The position numbers were made by a program, and so were the translations under genes. Under the pieces are notes generated by a model. The model was not told the DNA's origin. It searched no databases and worked only from the letters and a program-made list of their open reading frames with translations. 43,714 nt of DNA from Allorhizocola rhizosphaerae. Its GTDB lineage: Bacteria > Actinomycetota > Actinomycetes > Mycobacteriales > Micromonosporaceae. The stretch is from assembly GCF_003426775.1 (NCBI RefSeq), contig NZ_QJUG01000050.1, positions 1 through 43,714 on the forward strand, written 5' to 3'. Each line of letters begins with the position of its first letter. The first letter of the stretch is position 1. This document shows positions 15,791 to 24,881 of the stretch, piece after piece.

Positions 15791-18433
15791 TCAGCTTCTC
15801 CAGTTCATGCGATCGATAAGCCGCTGGATATCAACCTTCAATGGTTCGTCTTCTGGCAGTTGCTCCATCATCGCCTGCAGCCGCTGCAGCGCTTGCCCTG
15901 AATCCTCGCGGCGGTTCAGGGCTTGGTAGGCGAAGGTGAGGAGGGCCAGAGCGTAGAATGTCGCTGCGTCGACTGGCCGCTTTGCCTGAACAAGTGGTTC
16001 CAGGAGCGTAAGCGCTTGATCGTAGATGCCCTCGTTCATCCACGTCACGGCGATGTTAAGAGCCGACCACAGGAACTCAGCTTGTTCAGATCCGACCGCG
16101 TTACTTAGCCTTTCCAGGCATTCTGAGACGAAGGAGACCGCTGCGTCTGTCTGCCCTTGTCTGATGAGGATTCCAGCGATGGCCTGGCCGGCAGTCGATA
16201 GCCCTGCCGCACCTTCGAGTGCGTTGGTTCTGGAGAGCGTCGATGACAGCTCGTATGCCAGCCGGTGGTACTGCATCGCTGCGGCGTAGTTCCCCAGACG
16301 TTCCTGTAGATCTCCAGCTGTCGATGCAGCAGACCTGAGGCCGGTTAGGTATGCAGCACCACGGCTGCGATACAGGCGCAGCAATTTTTCGACGGCCGAT
16401 GCTGCCGGTTCCAGCGCTTCGCTTACCCTGCCAGCTTGCGCGAGGTAATAGGCCAACAAACTTTCTGCCCTGGCGATAGCTGCATCATTGTCAGGACTGC
16501 TTCTTAGGTTGGTCAACGCCATGGCCATGGCAGATTGCGCCGCGTCACTTTCGCCCACAGCCGCGTACGCCAGCGCCATGGTTTCGGCTGCAGCCAGCCA
16601 GGCTTGTGGGTCCTCAACCCACACCGAGTGCTGGATGGCGATTTCGTGTTGCTCGGCGGCTGTTGCCAGTGCATCGTGAAAACGGCCTATGTCGGCCAAC
16701 ACCACGGTGAGGTTGTTAAGCGTCCGCATAAGCGGTCGGGTGTAGCGGCTTGCGTCTTGACTAGCGAGCTGCCGGTAGATGAGCGCGGCCTCCGAGAGCG
16801 TTTCCACGGTCTCTGAATGCATGCCGAGCCGGCGAAGAACGCCAGCCTGATTGCCGAGTGCGCGAGCGAGTTGGTCCGACAGGTCCAGCCGTCGAGGGGA
16901 TGCCGTATGAAGTTGCCGTCGAAGATCGACTACCTCGCCAGCGTCAGCAAGCGCCGCTTCGAGCTGGCCAACGTCTGAAAGACGCTGTGAGTGCACATAC
17001 AGTGCGGTGGCAAGTTCGTTTGCGGCGATATTCGGTTCCCTAGCGTGCAACAGGCGGAACAGATCGACCGCTTCGGCCGCGGCCGTCAACGCATATGTCG
17101 CCTGTCCTTGACGGGCCAGGCTGTTGGACAACGCAACGAGGGCAGCAGCCAGCTCCTTTTGGTAGAGATCTGGTACCTCTCGGACAAGCTCACGGCAGAT
17201 GGCCACAGCCTCAACATTTGCTTCGTGCGCTGCGGAGAACCGCCCGAGAGCGGATAGCTCCGGAGAAAGGCTCGTCAGCGCGGATGCAAGGTGTTTCAAG
17301 TAGTACGGGTTCGAAGCAGCTAGAGTGTGGTAGAGGTCGACTGCTTCTTCTGTGGTTGTGGCACTGCGAGTGAGCTCACCAGCCTCAAACATCATGGTGC
17401 CAAGGGTGACAAGGCACGCCGCCAGACCGGGCTGGTGGAGGTCGTTGTCCTGCTCAGCTAGGAGCCTCCAATGTCTAAGGGAGTCGTGTGCCGTCTCTAG
17501 CGCCTGATTCTTCTCGCCCACTCGATCGTACGACTGGGCCAGCCCAAGTAGGGCGTTGGCCAGCTGAGGCTCATACGCTGTCGTATCCTGTTGCGATAGC
17601 GTTCGATAGAGAGCCACACATTCCGCGGCGCTTGCGAGTCCCGTATCGAAGTCGCCCATCCCGGCGCTGGCAATACTGTGAACGTTGAGCGCCGCCGCAA
17701 GGTGACTTCGCAGCTCAACGTGTGCAAGAGCGATCTGCCTAAACAGAGCAACGGCGCTGGCAGACAAATGAAGGCCGCGCTCAAACTGAGCCGTCTCAAT
17801 GCATTGGACAGCGAGATCGCTCTGTGCGGCCGCGAACATCGGCCCGAAGATGTCTGGATCCTCGCCGGCCTGAGTAGCAAAGGCTTCTCGGATGTCGGGG
17901 CCAAGCCGCTGAAGGTGAGCTGCCCCGTGCCGCAGCAGATAAGGGTTGATGGTTTGGCTGCTGTCACCGGTGTTCAGCTGCGTCAGCAACATCATGCACA
18001 GGGTGTCATCTGCTGCCCGGACCCTGGCGTGGTCCTGTGTAAAGTAACCCACAAGTTCCTGGTGAAACAGCCTGTAGACGGCGTGGCCCGCGTCACCGGC
18101 CTCGATTATGTAACGCCCAAAAGCCCGCAGGACCCGCTCCACATCGGCCTCGTTGTATGTTTGGCCCGCAGACACAGCGCTAGCGAGCGCCGGCCAAATT
18201 TCTCTTAGCGGCAGTCCCTTCCCAAACGAACAAGCCAGAGCCGTAAGACAGTCATTCGCAGCGGCAAGGCCACCCGCTTGTTCAGAAAGGGTGACGATGT
18301 CTCGGCGAAACGCGTCGGAAACTGAGTGTTCGAGTTTTGCTTGCCAACCGCTTTCACTGGTATCGATGGGTGTGGCCCGAAGCTGGCTTGTTACCAGCCT
18401 GGCCAAGAGGAACCCGCCATTAGTTTGTGGCAT
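15791..18433 (-). CDS. TPR part of a caspase-NTPase-TPR protein, now a separate frame
   Basis: An 880-codon open frame. Its first residues (TNGGFLLARLVTSQL) are the end of the NTPase module encoded in another frame just upstream, so this is not a natural N-terminus. A helical winged-helix-like linker (VYRLFHQELVGYF) follows, then about fifteen tetratricopeptide-like repeats with the A..L..L...L...G....A....EAV.LYR pattern, running to the C-terminus. TPR arrays of this kind act as sensor/ligand-binding domains in bacterial NLR-like conflict proteins. The 14-bp overlap with the upstream frame includes an ATG, so re-initiation is possible; a +1 shift would give one continuous protein. Confidence 0.8.
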   Translation of the reverse strand: MPQTNGGFLLARLVTSQLRATPIDTSESGWQAKLEHSVSDAFRRDIVTLSEQAGGLAAANDCLTALACSFGKGLPLREIWPALASAVSAGQTYNEADVERVLRAFGRYIIEAGDAGHAVYRLFHQELVGYFTQDHARVRAADDTLCMMLLTQLNTGDSSQTINPYLLRHGAAHLQRLGPDIREAFATQAGEDPDIFGPMFAAAQSDLAVQCIETAQFERGLHLSASAVALFRQIALAHVELRSHLAAALNVHSIASAGMGDFDTGLASAAECVALYRTLSQQDTTAYEPQLANALLGLAQSYDRVGEKNQALETAHDSLRHWRLLAEQDNDLHQPGLAACLVTLGTMMFEAGELTRSATTTEEAVDLYHTLAASNPYYLKHLASALTSLSPELSALGRFSAAHEANVEAVAICRELVREVPDLYQKELAAALVALSNSLARQGQATYALTAAAEAVDLFRLLHAREPNIAANELATALYVHSQRLSDVGQLEAALADAGEVVDLRRQLHTASPRRLDLSDQLARALGNQAGVLRRLGMHSETVETLSEAALIYRQLASQDASRYTRPLMRTLNNLTVVLADIGRFHDALATAAEQHEIAIQHSVWVEDPQAWLAAAETMALAYAAVGESDAAQSAMAMALTNLRSSPDNDAAIARAESLLAYYLAQAGRVSEALEPAASAVEKLLRLYRSRGAAYLTGLRSAASTAGDLQERLGNYAAAMQYHRLAYELSSTLSRTNALEGAAGLSTAGQAIAGILIRQGQTDAAVSFVSECLERLSNAVGSEQAEFLWSALNIAVTWMNEGIYDQALTLLEPLVQAKRPVDAATFYALALLTFAYQALNRREDSGQALQRLQAMMEQLPEDEPLKVDIQRLIDRMNWRS

Positions 18434-19195
18434 GGCGGGCTACCTCTCTGGCGATCGTGGCCGGATCGGTGTTCCCGGTGCCTTGCAGACGTCGCAGAAC
18501 GTACTCCTCGATCGCCGCGGTGTCATCGTCGAGGTCCAGGTCCATCGTCGTTCCGAAGGATTGCAGCGCGTCCACGATGGTCGGTCTAGGATGGGCACCG
18601 GTGGTGGCACGCACCGGTGATCTTCTGGTGCCAACGATCACTCGGCATTTGGCCGATAGAGGAATGATCAGTTCTTCGACGATACGTGGCAGGTCGGCAG
18701 GGCGGGCTTCGTCGACAGCATCCACAATCACGGCAGGCACGCGGCCCGACCTGGTAAGAGCATCCAGTATCGAATACACACTCGTAAACGGTGTTTGAAG
18801 CTGGCGGCCCAGCTGCGCCAGAACACTGTCGTGGTCCATGCCCCGCACTACGGCTACCGCCTCGACGCTTCCCTCGCCCGGATCCGGATCGTCCGCCGAT
18901 AGCGGCGCATTAGCCATGATATTGGCTCGCTCCAGGGGATTTGACAACGATGCGATGCGTCCGACGACGGCGGACTTCCCGGATCCAGGCGCACCGGTGA
19001 CGATCATCAAACCTGGTTCTGATCTCTTGAGCCATCGGACGATGCCCGATAGTACGGCTCGCCGACCGGTGAAGTACCAGCCCTGCTCACCGGCCGAAAC
19101 TCCGCGCGCTGCCTCCAGGAGCTGTTCTACAAGCGTCTCGGGTGCCGATGCGTTGAACCGCGGGTTCCGGAATATGGGCCTCGCGAATCCGAATT
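18420..19195 (-). pseudogene. P-loop NTPase (NACHT/AAA-like) part of the split caspase protein
   Basis: The open frame reads FGFARPIFRNPRFNASAPET, then GWYFTGRRAVLSGIVRWLKR and LMIVTGAPGSGKSAVVGRIA (Walker A). It goes on to VPAVIVDAVDEARPADLPRI (Walker B with a second acidic residue) and CRVIVGTRR (sensor-like). That is a STAND/NACHT-type signalling ATPase directly C-terminal to a caspase in other proteins. It has no start of its own. One shift separates it from the caspase frame near 19195 and another from the TPR frame near 18425. The three parts were most likely one gene of about 1,350 codons. Confidence 0.75.
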
Positions 19196-19867
19196 GGCTG
19201 AACCAAGTTGTTGGTCATCGTGGACCCACTCATCGTTGACCGCCTGGACCAGTTCATCGGCCCGTATGTCCTGATTGTGGACGCTCCATCGAAGCCTGAA
19301 TTCGTCGCCATGTGGGCCAGTCGTCAGTATTCGCTCCATTGCTTCAGCAAATCGTCCGCCGATAGCGGTCCCGAAGCTTTGAGCGGTTGCCACCACACCT
19401 ACCCAGACTCCTGCAGGCTGAGAAGGAGCCATTTGGGCGGCCATCTCGATCGCCTCGACAACTGCCGCACCCGAAAAGCAAGCGTCAATAAGCACAATTA
19501 TTTGCGTTGCCCCGGTCAAGATGGCGCGCTCGACCAGCGCGCCAGGCCGCTGCGTCTCGTCCTGCGCGGCGTGCGCACTGGTGTCGCTTAAAATGAGCCG
19601 GAGATCATCCTGCCCGGCGAAGACCCCGTGGCCGGCCCAGTAGATCACCAATGCGTCGGAATGGCCTGGGTCGAGCGGGTGTAGGCATCCTGTCACATGG
19701 CCCGCCCGCGGGTTCATCAATATGCGCGAATGAAAGCCTTGGCCCGTAAGGACGGCGGTCATGCGCTCGACGTCGATCTTCGCTTGCTCTAGCGTGGCGT
19801 ATTCAGGGCAGTCATACTCAACGACTCCAACCCCGACGTAAGTCCCGCCCGTCATCCACGCGTCCAT
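19127..19867 (-). CDS. Caspase-like (C14) protease part of the split caspase-NTPase-TPR protein
   Basis: The start at 19867 gives MDAWMTGGTYVGVGVVEYDC; upstream in-frame codons are not conserved. The catalytic dyad is intact: His80 in VIYWAGHG and Cys130 in IIVLIDACFSG. The remaining fold (ERMTAVLTGQGF, GVVATAQSFGTAIGGRFAEA, ADELVQAVNDEWV) fits metacaspase-like proteases. About 211 residues are homologous; after DDQQL the frame is shifted and ends at 19127. Bacterial caspases of this class are effectors of NLR-like defence proteins that cleave proteins on activation. If truncated here it might still be an active protease, but without its NTPase control. Confidence 0.82.
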   Translation of the reverse strand: MDAWMTGGTYVGVGVVEYDCPEYATLEQAKIDVERMTAVLTGQGFHSRILMNPRAGHVTGCLHPLDPGHSDALVIYWAGHGVFAGQDDLRLILSDTSAHAAQDETQRPGALVERAILTGATQIIVLIDACFSGAAVVEAIEMAAQMAPSQPAGVWVGVVATAQSFGTAIGGRFAEAMERILTTGPHGDEFRLRWSVHNQDIRADELVQAVNDEWVHDDQQLGSANSDSRGPYSGTRGSTHRHPRRL

Positions 19868-20005
19868 TCCCGATAGGTGACACTGCAATTCAAGCAGCAT
19901 CACGCCCAGTTGCCACGGCGACCACACTTTGGCGTAAGAAATCCGACATCGTCGCCAGGTTGGTCCGACGAGTGGGTCGCGCCGAGGTCCAAGTCGCCAG
20001 ATCAC

Positions 20006-20355
20006 GCGCGTTGTAAAGTCCGCTCTGCCGAACCACCCGCCTCGGTCACGTTGCTCGACAGCCTGGGGAACGGTTCACCATCGCGCCGATGTATCTCCCA
20101 GCGCACCGCTGGAGGCTCAGCGAGGTCTTATTACCGCCGTGGCTGTGGCCGACCCACCAGCCGTGGCCTGCCTGGTCATGATCGCCCTTCTGGTGATCGG
20201 TGTCGTCCGGTGGATCATCATCGGTCGGGACCAGGCGGCCACCGCAGTCACATTCACTACCGCCCTCCGCCGCAACCCTGCAGATCCCGTAGCATTGCCG
20301 CCAAGGGCGACCACCCGCGACCATTAAAAAAGCCGCGTAGGGGAAGGTTGGAGGT
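20006..20355. other. Gap with no assigned gene; possible small membrane ORF
   Basis: Only one frame looks possibly coding: plus strand 20139-20327, GTG start, 62 residues, with one strong membrane segment (VACLVMIALLVIGVVRWIII). It lacks a clear ribosome site and no family is recognised. The stretch lies between the caspase gene and yyaL stub 2. Confidence 0.3.
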
Positions 20356-20474
20356 ATGAACCGGCTCGGTAGTGCGACCTCGCCCTACCTCCTCCAGCAC
20401 GCGAACAATCCTGTGGATTGGTGGCAGTGGGGAGGTGATGCCTTTTCGGAAGCCAAGCGGCGGGACGTCCCAGT
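20356..20474 (+). pseudogene. yyaL-like 5' fragment, copy 2
   Basis: ATG at 20356; encodes [40 protein letters not shown]. At the bases after GACGTCCCAGT the sequence leaves the yyaL consensus entirely, about 12 codons earlier than in copies 1 and 3. It differs from copy 3 at only about six of 119 bases but is clearly further from copy 1. A ribosome site (GGAGG) precedes the ATG. No AbiEi-like sequence follows directly. Confidence 0.9.
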
Positions 20475-21009
20475 TGGGGACCCTCACCGTACAGCGGAGA
20501 TCTCCCAATGTGGGGCGCCCGTGGTCCTTCGCTGGCTCTGCTCGCCGCATCTGCTGCCACGTCCTCGCACCAGTTCGCTATGCGGCGGAGGCGGCGCTGG
20601 CGACCGCGCGGACAGTTAGACTGCCGCTGCCCGACCACGAGGTACTGCGCGCTGGTGGCAGAGCTACCCAGGTTGTAGGGTGCGCCGACGACAAGCCCCG
20701 CGGCCGGAAACGGTTGCTGCTGCGCACGCTGATCTGCGATATGACCCCTCGCCAGCGGGTCACTATGGCAACCAGGCGCGTGATCGGAGTCGGTCTGCGG
20801 ACCCTGGCAAGGGACCCCTCAAGTCCAGCCGCTCGATCGCTAAACACGTTGATGTGAGTAGGGGCCGGCGACAGTCGTGGACGTGATCAGCTTAAATCCC
20901 GGTGCGGCAAGGAGCCTGGCCGATGCCCGGTCGAGCGGCCAAGCTCCTTGCCCTCGATGCGGCAGTCTTGTCATAGATGGCTGCCAACACAACAGCTGTG
21001 TTACATGCT
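20475..21009. other. Gap with no recognisable gene
   Basis: About 530 bp between yyaL stub 2 and the beta-sandwich remnant. Short open frames exist on both strands but none shows conserved motifs or a convincing start. Confidence 0.4.
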
Positions 21010-21240
21010 TTACCAGGTGACGTGGTTGGATTCGACACCGCGGCCGGTGCCCCAATGATCTGGGTGGTTGCGCGGAGTAGTAGAGGGTGCTGTCGCCAGC
21101 TCTGCCGTCGCTGCCGATAGTGAAGGTCTGGTTCCAGAATCCGCCCGGATCGACCGAGTCGCGGCACGTCACCGTGACGCTGGACCCCGCCGCGAATCCC
21201 GACAGAGTGACGGAGTACCACCAACGACCGGCCGTGGCAT
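21010..21240 (-). pseudogene. C-terminal beta-sandwich (Ig-like) domain remnant
   Basis: The minus strand reads GRWWYSVTLSGFAAGSSVTV, TCRDSVDPGGFWNQTFTIGS, DGRAGDSTLYYSAQPP and then, after a one-base shift, PDHWGTGRGVESNHVTW and a stop at 21010. This block is, from family memory, a recurring C-terminal module of actinobacterial signalling and defence proteins (GFAPGSSVTVTCHDSVDPGG...VESNHV). The protein it belonged to is missing. It is 400 bp downstream of the caspase/EACC1 operon on the same strand, so it may have come from a related effector. Confidence 0.65.
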
Positions 21241-21411
21241 CGGGCGGGAGGCGATCGCGACCGACTCGAATGCGACCAGGGAAGGACCGGCAGTGCGGTG
21301 AACGCGATGAACGGCAGCGGAGCGCTGGATAGGCCAACATGCGGAGAACGGCGGGTCGATTCCGATTAGGGCACGTGACTTGATGGCGGTCCGTGATTGG
21401 CAGCTGGCCCG

Positions 21412-22941
21412 CTAAGGGTTGGCCTGCCCAGCCGGTACTCGGAGGGCGCGGCGCTTTTGACGCCGGATGTCCCAGATGCCCAAACTCAGGAGAGCGGTCA
21501 GTGGTATGCCGTAGCAGAGGATGGCGCCGATCGGGTTGCCAAGGCTCTGCTCCCATTTGCCAGCAATGGTTGTACCGCCAGTGATGATGGTGCCAAGTGC
21601 CAGGAAGCTGATGAGCATCCACAGCAAGGTTCGGCCGATGACTGTCCAGATGAATCGCGCCCGGCCAGGCGGGTGCTGCTTTGCTGCTGTTGGCGAGGGC
21701 GTGGGTGAATGGTGAGGTTGCACGGTGGCGAGGACCTGGGGCGGCGGTTTAGTGTCCGCCTTTGGTGAGGGCGGCGGGAGCCCGCATGCGGCACTAATGA
21801 CCTCCCGTAGGTGGATGAACGCTTGGTTCGCCTTCTTCGGCACCGATACCGAATCCGGGTCGTACATGTGCGGCCGGCCTTTGTGTGGCCCATGCTGCTG
21901 AATTGGTGCTGGCATCTTTCCACGCCGGATAAATTGGATGTAGCCGTGGTAGAAGGTGGTGCCCGGTTTGAAATCTATGCGGATGATTTCACCTATGTGG
22001 ATTGATTCTGTCCCGTTGGCCTTGGGGCCCCAACCATTCATGGCTACGTAAACCCACTCGCCATCGAATGAGACAGTGCCAAGCGCGCCCTTCGCCGTAA
22101 GTGGAAGGATGGATGGTGCCTGGTGCGCCCTCGGCGCCGGCGGAGGCGGAGGCGGAGGCGTCGACTCCACGTAGGATATGGGTGTTTCCGCGATCACGAT
22201 TCTGCCCTCGCCAGTTCGTAGCTTGCGTGGGCGTTGTGGCGATGGGCTTTCCAGCACATGTTGGTACACAAAGTCGTAGAGTTCATCGATGGTGATCTGG
22301 CCGTCGCCGTCGTGATCCGCGGCGCCAGTCGCGATGCCTCGAATGACACCATTGGTGAAGTAGGAGCGGAATCCATCACCGCGTTCCCTCAGATCTTCAA
22401 AGCTGTACTCGGTGTCGCCTGACGCGGTGAGCACGGCGAGTCCGTTACCCTCAGGAATGTCACGAACCAGGGTGTTGACGTTGACCTGGTCGTGCCCCCG
22501 TGCCTGCATGGTACGCAGGAACGAACCGCTGAAGCAGCAGTCAATCAGTACAACGGTTCGCCGTGATCTGCTTGCCTGGATCCTCATGCGGACGAACTCA
22601 GCCGACAGCGAGGTGGAGGCGAGAAGGTGGGGCTGTGTGTCCGCGAAGGCGAAGTGCAGCTCGCCGTTGGCGTTCTGGATGCCGTGGCAGGACAGATACA
22701 GCAGGTGCAGGTCGGTTGACCTCGTGTTGGCGAAGAACGTCTCGATCGCTTGCTGTGCCTGCGCCGAGGTGCAGTCGATCTGGGCCGTGACATCGTATGG
22801 GACGCCGGGTAGCCGGGTGAGCGTGTCTGCCAGGGAACGGGTGTCGTTGGAGGCGGCCCGCAGTGGCGGCAATGACGGGTCCTTGTAGGTGCCGCACGCC
22901 AACATCAGCGCCTTGCGGGAGGACATGTTCACAGCCGTCAT
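21412..22941 (-). CDS. Caspase-like protease with EF-hand and C-terminal membrane helices
   Basis: A 509-residue effector. The caspase domain (about 8-235) has His86 in LLYLSCHG and Cys136 in VLIDCCFSG. Inside it, residues 209-220 form a perfect EF-hand loop (DxDxDGxIxxxE, in DHDGDGQITIDELYDFV), suggesting calcium dependence. A Pro8 linker follows (PPPPPPP), then a DUF4429-like beta domain (about 277-390, LPLTAKGALGTVSFDGEWVY), a Pro/Ser linker, and two membrane segments (about 430-455 and 469-490) with a basic tail. The protease would therefore be anchored at the membrane. The start overlaps the stop of the EACC1 gene (ATGA). Caspase effectors with EACC1 are known from predicted conflict systems of multicellular bacteria (Aravind group). 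Confidence 0.87.
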   Translation of the reverse strand: MTAVNMSSRKALMLACGTYKDPSLPPLRAASNDTRSLADTLTRLPGVPYDVTAQIDCTSAQAQQAIETFFANTRSTDLHLLYLSCHGIQNANGELHFAFADTQPHLLASTSLSAEFVRMRIQASRSRRTVVLIDCCFSGSFLRTMQARGHDQVNVNTLVRDIPEGNGLAVLTASGDTEYSFEDLRERGDGFRSYFTNGVIRGIATGAADHDGDGQITIDELYDFVYQHVLESPSPQRPRKLRTGEGRIVIAETPISYVESTPPPPPPPAPRAHQAPSILPLTAKGALGTVSFDGEWVYVAMNGWGPKANGTESIHIGEIIRIDFKPGTTFYHGYIQFIRRGKMPAPIQQHGPHKGRPHMYDPDSVSVPKKANQAFIHLREVISAACGLPPPSPKADTKPPPQVLATVQPHHSPTPSPTAAKQHPPGRARFIWTVIGRTLLWMLISFLALGTIITGGTTIAGKWEQSLGNPIGAILCYGIPLTALLSLGIWDIRRQKRRALRVPAGQANP

Positions 22942-23312
22942 GCCCCGGAACGGGTCTGGTCGAGAAATGCCTGCACTAATGCGTCTCGCTGTTCACGGGT
23001 TACCCGGCCGGAGATCCTGTTCCCACCAATCTCGATCTCCACGTCGGTTGGCTGACGCTGCAGCCAGGAGGCGATTATGTCGAACAAAGCAGTCGCCGCG
23101 ATCGGCGCGATCGACACCGCGAGTGCACCGAGAGCCAGCGCCTCACCGGACTTTGCCCCCTGCGGCGCCGGCTCAGCATTATGAAGTGGGGAGACGTCGT
23201 CCACACCAGAGTCGATCAGTTCCCTGCGAAGTCTGCGGGTAAGATCGGCGACTCCGGAATCGTCCATATCGGGACAGCGGATCAACAGCTGAAGTGAAGA
23301 CGTCTTGTTCAC
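22938..23312 (-). CDS. EACC1 (effector-associated constant component 1)
   Basis: A short protein of about 124 residues matching the EACC1 pattern: an N-terminal strand (SLQLLIRCPD), a helical segment (VADLTRRLRRELIDSG), a Gly/Ala-rich hydrophobic helix (GEALALGALAVSIAPIAATALFDIIASWL), then a strand pair (DVEIEIGGNRISGRV) and a C-terminal helix (EQRDALVQAFLDQ). EACC1 proteins are encoded next to caspase, trypsin or other effectors in actinobacterial conflict systems and are thought to link sensor and effector. The GTG at 23312 places the start close to the first strand as in relatives; a GTG at 23348 would add 12 residues. Neither has a strong ribosome site. Confidence 0.82.
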   Translation of the reverse strand: MNKTSSLQLLIRCPDMDDSGVADLTRRLRRELIDSGVDDVSPLHNAEPAPQGAKSGEALALGALAVSIAPIAATALFDIIASWLQRQPTDVEIEIGGNRISGRVTREQRDALVQAFLDQTRSGA

Positions 23313-23348
23313 ACACTCACACCCAAAATTTTGATCGATAACTGCCAC

Positions 23349-23885
23349 AGCTGGGCATAGAGCCTAGACGGACGGGCTCGCGTCCGGCATTACCTATCCA
23401 CGCATATCGCGATGGCTAGCCAGTCAACTAAACGACAGACTGCCCAGCTGATCAAAGCTGCCGAGACCACCCGCACTCCTGTCGGTACAGCTGATCCGTC
23501 GCGTCGTAGACCATCACCGTGGACTGGCCCGATTCGGCAACCCGCACCGGACAATGATCAGCGCGAGCGAAGCGAAGCGCGCCGCGATCGTCTTGCGTCT
23601 CACCAACCAACGGCGAGCGGACAACTTCCGCAGCCTCGCCGGCGCTCTGCGATCTCTATTACGCGGCCTTATGAGTTTTCCTCACCCGGCTTGGCGAGGA
23701 GGCCACCGCCATGAGCCGCGGCCTTCCACGCTTGGCACAGCTATGGGATGCGCGAGAAAGAGGACTTAGAAGCTCACGTTGCACTGCACAAGCGGCTCGA
23801 ACGTCTTGGCTTTTGTTAGGAGAAATTGAGGTTCCCCCGGTTTTCCGGAGTGGTGTCTTTCTGACGGGAATGGGCTCGGCGGGGA
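23349..23885. other. Gap with IS3 end and a 21-bp motif shared with 36179
   Basis: No gene is supported. TGATCAGCGCGAGCGAAGCGA at 23556 recurs with one mismatch at 36179. Between about 23815 and 23885 lies GC-rich sequence ending in GAGGTTCCCCCGG, which looks like the terminal part of an IS3-family element adjoining the transposase remnant. Confidence 0.4.
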
Positions 23886-24068
23886 TCATATCGGCCATTG
23901 GTTCATTGGTATCTTTGTGTACCAGGCGGTCTCGTACTCGTCCGGGGACAGCCAGCCGAGCTCCTTCTGGATCAGTTGTCGGTTGTACCAGCCGTCCACA
24001 TACGCGAAGATCGCTTTCCCGGCCTCATCCCTTGTGTCGCGCAGGTTGCCGCGATCGACAAGGAGCGC
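23886..24068 (-). pseudogene. IS3-family transposase (OrfB) C-terminal remnant
   Basis: About 60 codons read GNLRDTRDEAGKAIFAYVDG, WYNRQLIQKELGWLSPDEYE and end WPI before the stop at 23886. The pattern IF.Y.D.WYN..R.....G..SP..YE is the end of the rve integrase domain of IS3/IS150-group transposases. Everything upstream, including the DDE residues, is absent: the stop of the next gene lies within a base or two. The left terminus seems present near 23820-23860. The element is dead. Confidence 0.8.
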
Positions 24069-24881
24069 CTAACCGGATCGACTTTCGCCGCTGGACGGCG
24101 ATGAATCAGGTGCCGAGTATTGCGGCTGGTCGCCGTGGTTGTCCAGCAGTGCAGTCATGTCTTCGGCTGGCGTGCCGACCGGGGCCATGACAAGCCTCGC
24201 AAGTTTAACTTCGGCGGTGGTCCGCGGGCTGACGCGGGCGGTGAACAGTTCGGGTTCGAGGCCGAGCAGGCCGCGGGCTTGCGCGGCTCGCACCAGGTTG
24301 AGGGTCGCGATGCAGGCGACGGCGGCTATGGTGATGAGTCCGGCCGCTCCTTGGTAGCGGTAGTCGAGGTTGTGACCAGCAGCTCGGGTAGTGACGTCGT
24401 CGGCGTGTACGAGGTCGCCGTAGATCCATGCGTAGGCAAGCTTCTTGTCATTGACGGCAGCGCCTAGCTCACCGCCGACCTCGCCAGTCTGTGATCGGTA
24501 GGCGAGCAGATCAGGGCTGTCGCGGTCGAGTTTGGCCCACTCTGCGCGTAGGCCCACGGCTGCGTCGGCGAGTTCAGGGTCGGTAGCGACGCGATGGTCG
24601 ATGGCGTCGAGGACCTTGGCGTAGTAGAGGCGTTCGGTCTTGAGGAGTAGGGGCCTCATCCTGGCGGCGAGTGATTCGAGCGCTTCCTCGGGTGGCAGGT
24701 CCCAGCGGGCGATGCCTTGGCCGTTGTCGTCGACCTGGACATGGATTTGTTGGCTTGACCAGCGAAGGAGGCTCTGCTTGTCTGCGGCCAGGGAGTGGGA
24801 CTCGATCCGCCGGGCGCGTGTGATGAAGGCACGGATGGTGTCGAGGTCGGCGTCCGCTGGTGGCGTTGCTTGGGTGGTCAC
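24069..24881 (-). CDS. Conserved-looking hypothetical protein, possibly cut by IS3
   Basis: A 270-residue protein not assigned to a family. The N-terminal 120 residues are helical and charged (DLDTIRAFITRARRIESHSL, RMRPLLLKTERLYYAKVLDA). The middle has YAWIYGDLVHADDVTTRAAG and a hydrophobic helix (AAGLITIAAVACIATLNLV). The C-terminal 30 residues are Ser/Pro-rich and low complexity, and the stop lies right at the edge of the IS3 remnant, so the original end may be replaced. A separate in-frame stretch upstream (GTG at 25023, YLDPAVEFDLRKRLVRRLQI) may be a small gene or a shifted piece; its support is weak. Confidence 0.6.
   Translation of the reverse strand: MTTQATPPADADLDTIRAFITRARRIESHSLAADKQSLLRWSSQQIHVQVDDNGQGIARWDLPPEEALESLAARMRPLLLKTERLYYAKVLDAIDHRVATDPELADAAVGLRAEWAKLDRDSPDLLAYRSQTGEVGGELGAAVNDKKLAYAWIYGDLVHADDVTTRAAGHNLDYRYQGAAGLITIAAVACIATLNLVRAAQARGLLGLEPELFTARVSPRTTAEVKLARLVMAPVGTPAEDMTALLDNHGDQPQYSAPDSSPSSGESRSG

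Noticed and set aside
18420-18433. Programmed +1 frameshift joining NTPase and TPR
   Set aside because: No clear slippery site, and a second unrelated shift exists in the same gene, so mutation or sequence error is simpler; kept only as a possibility.
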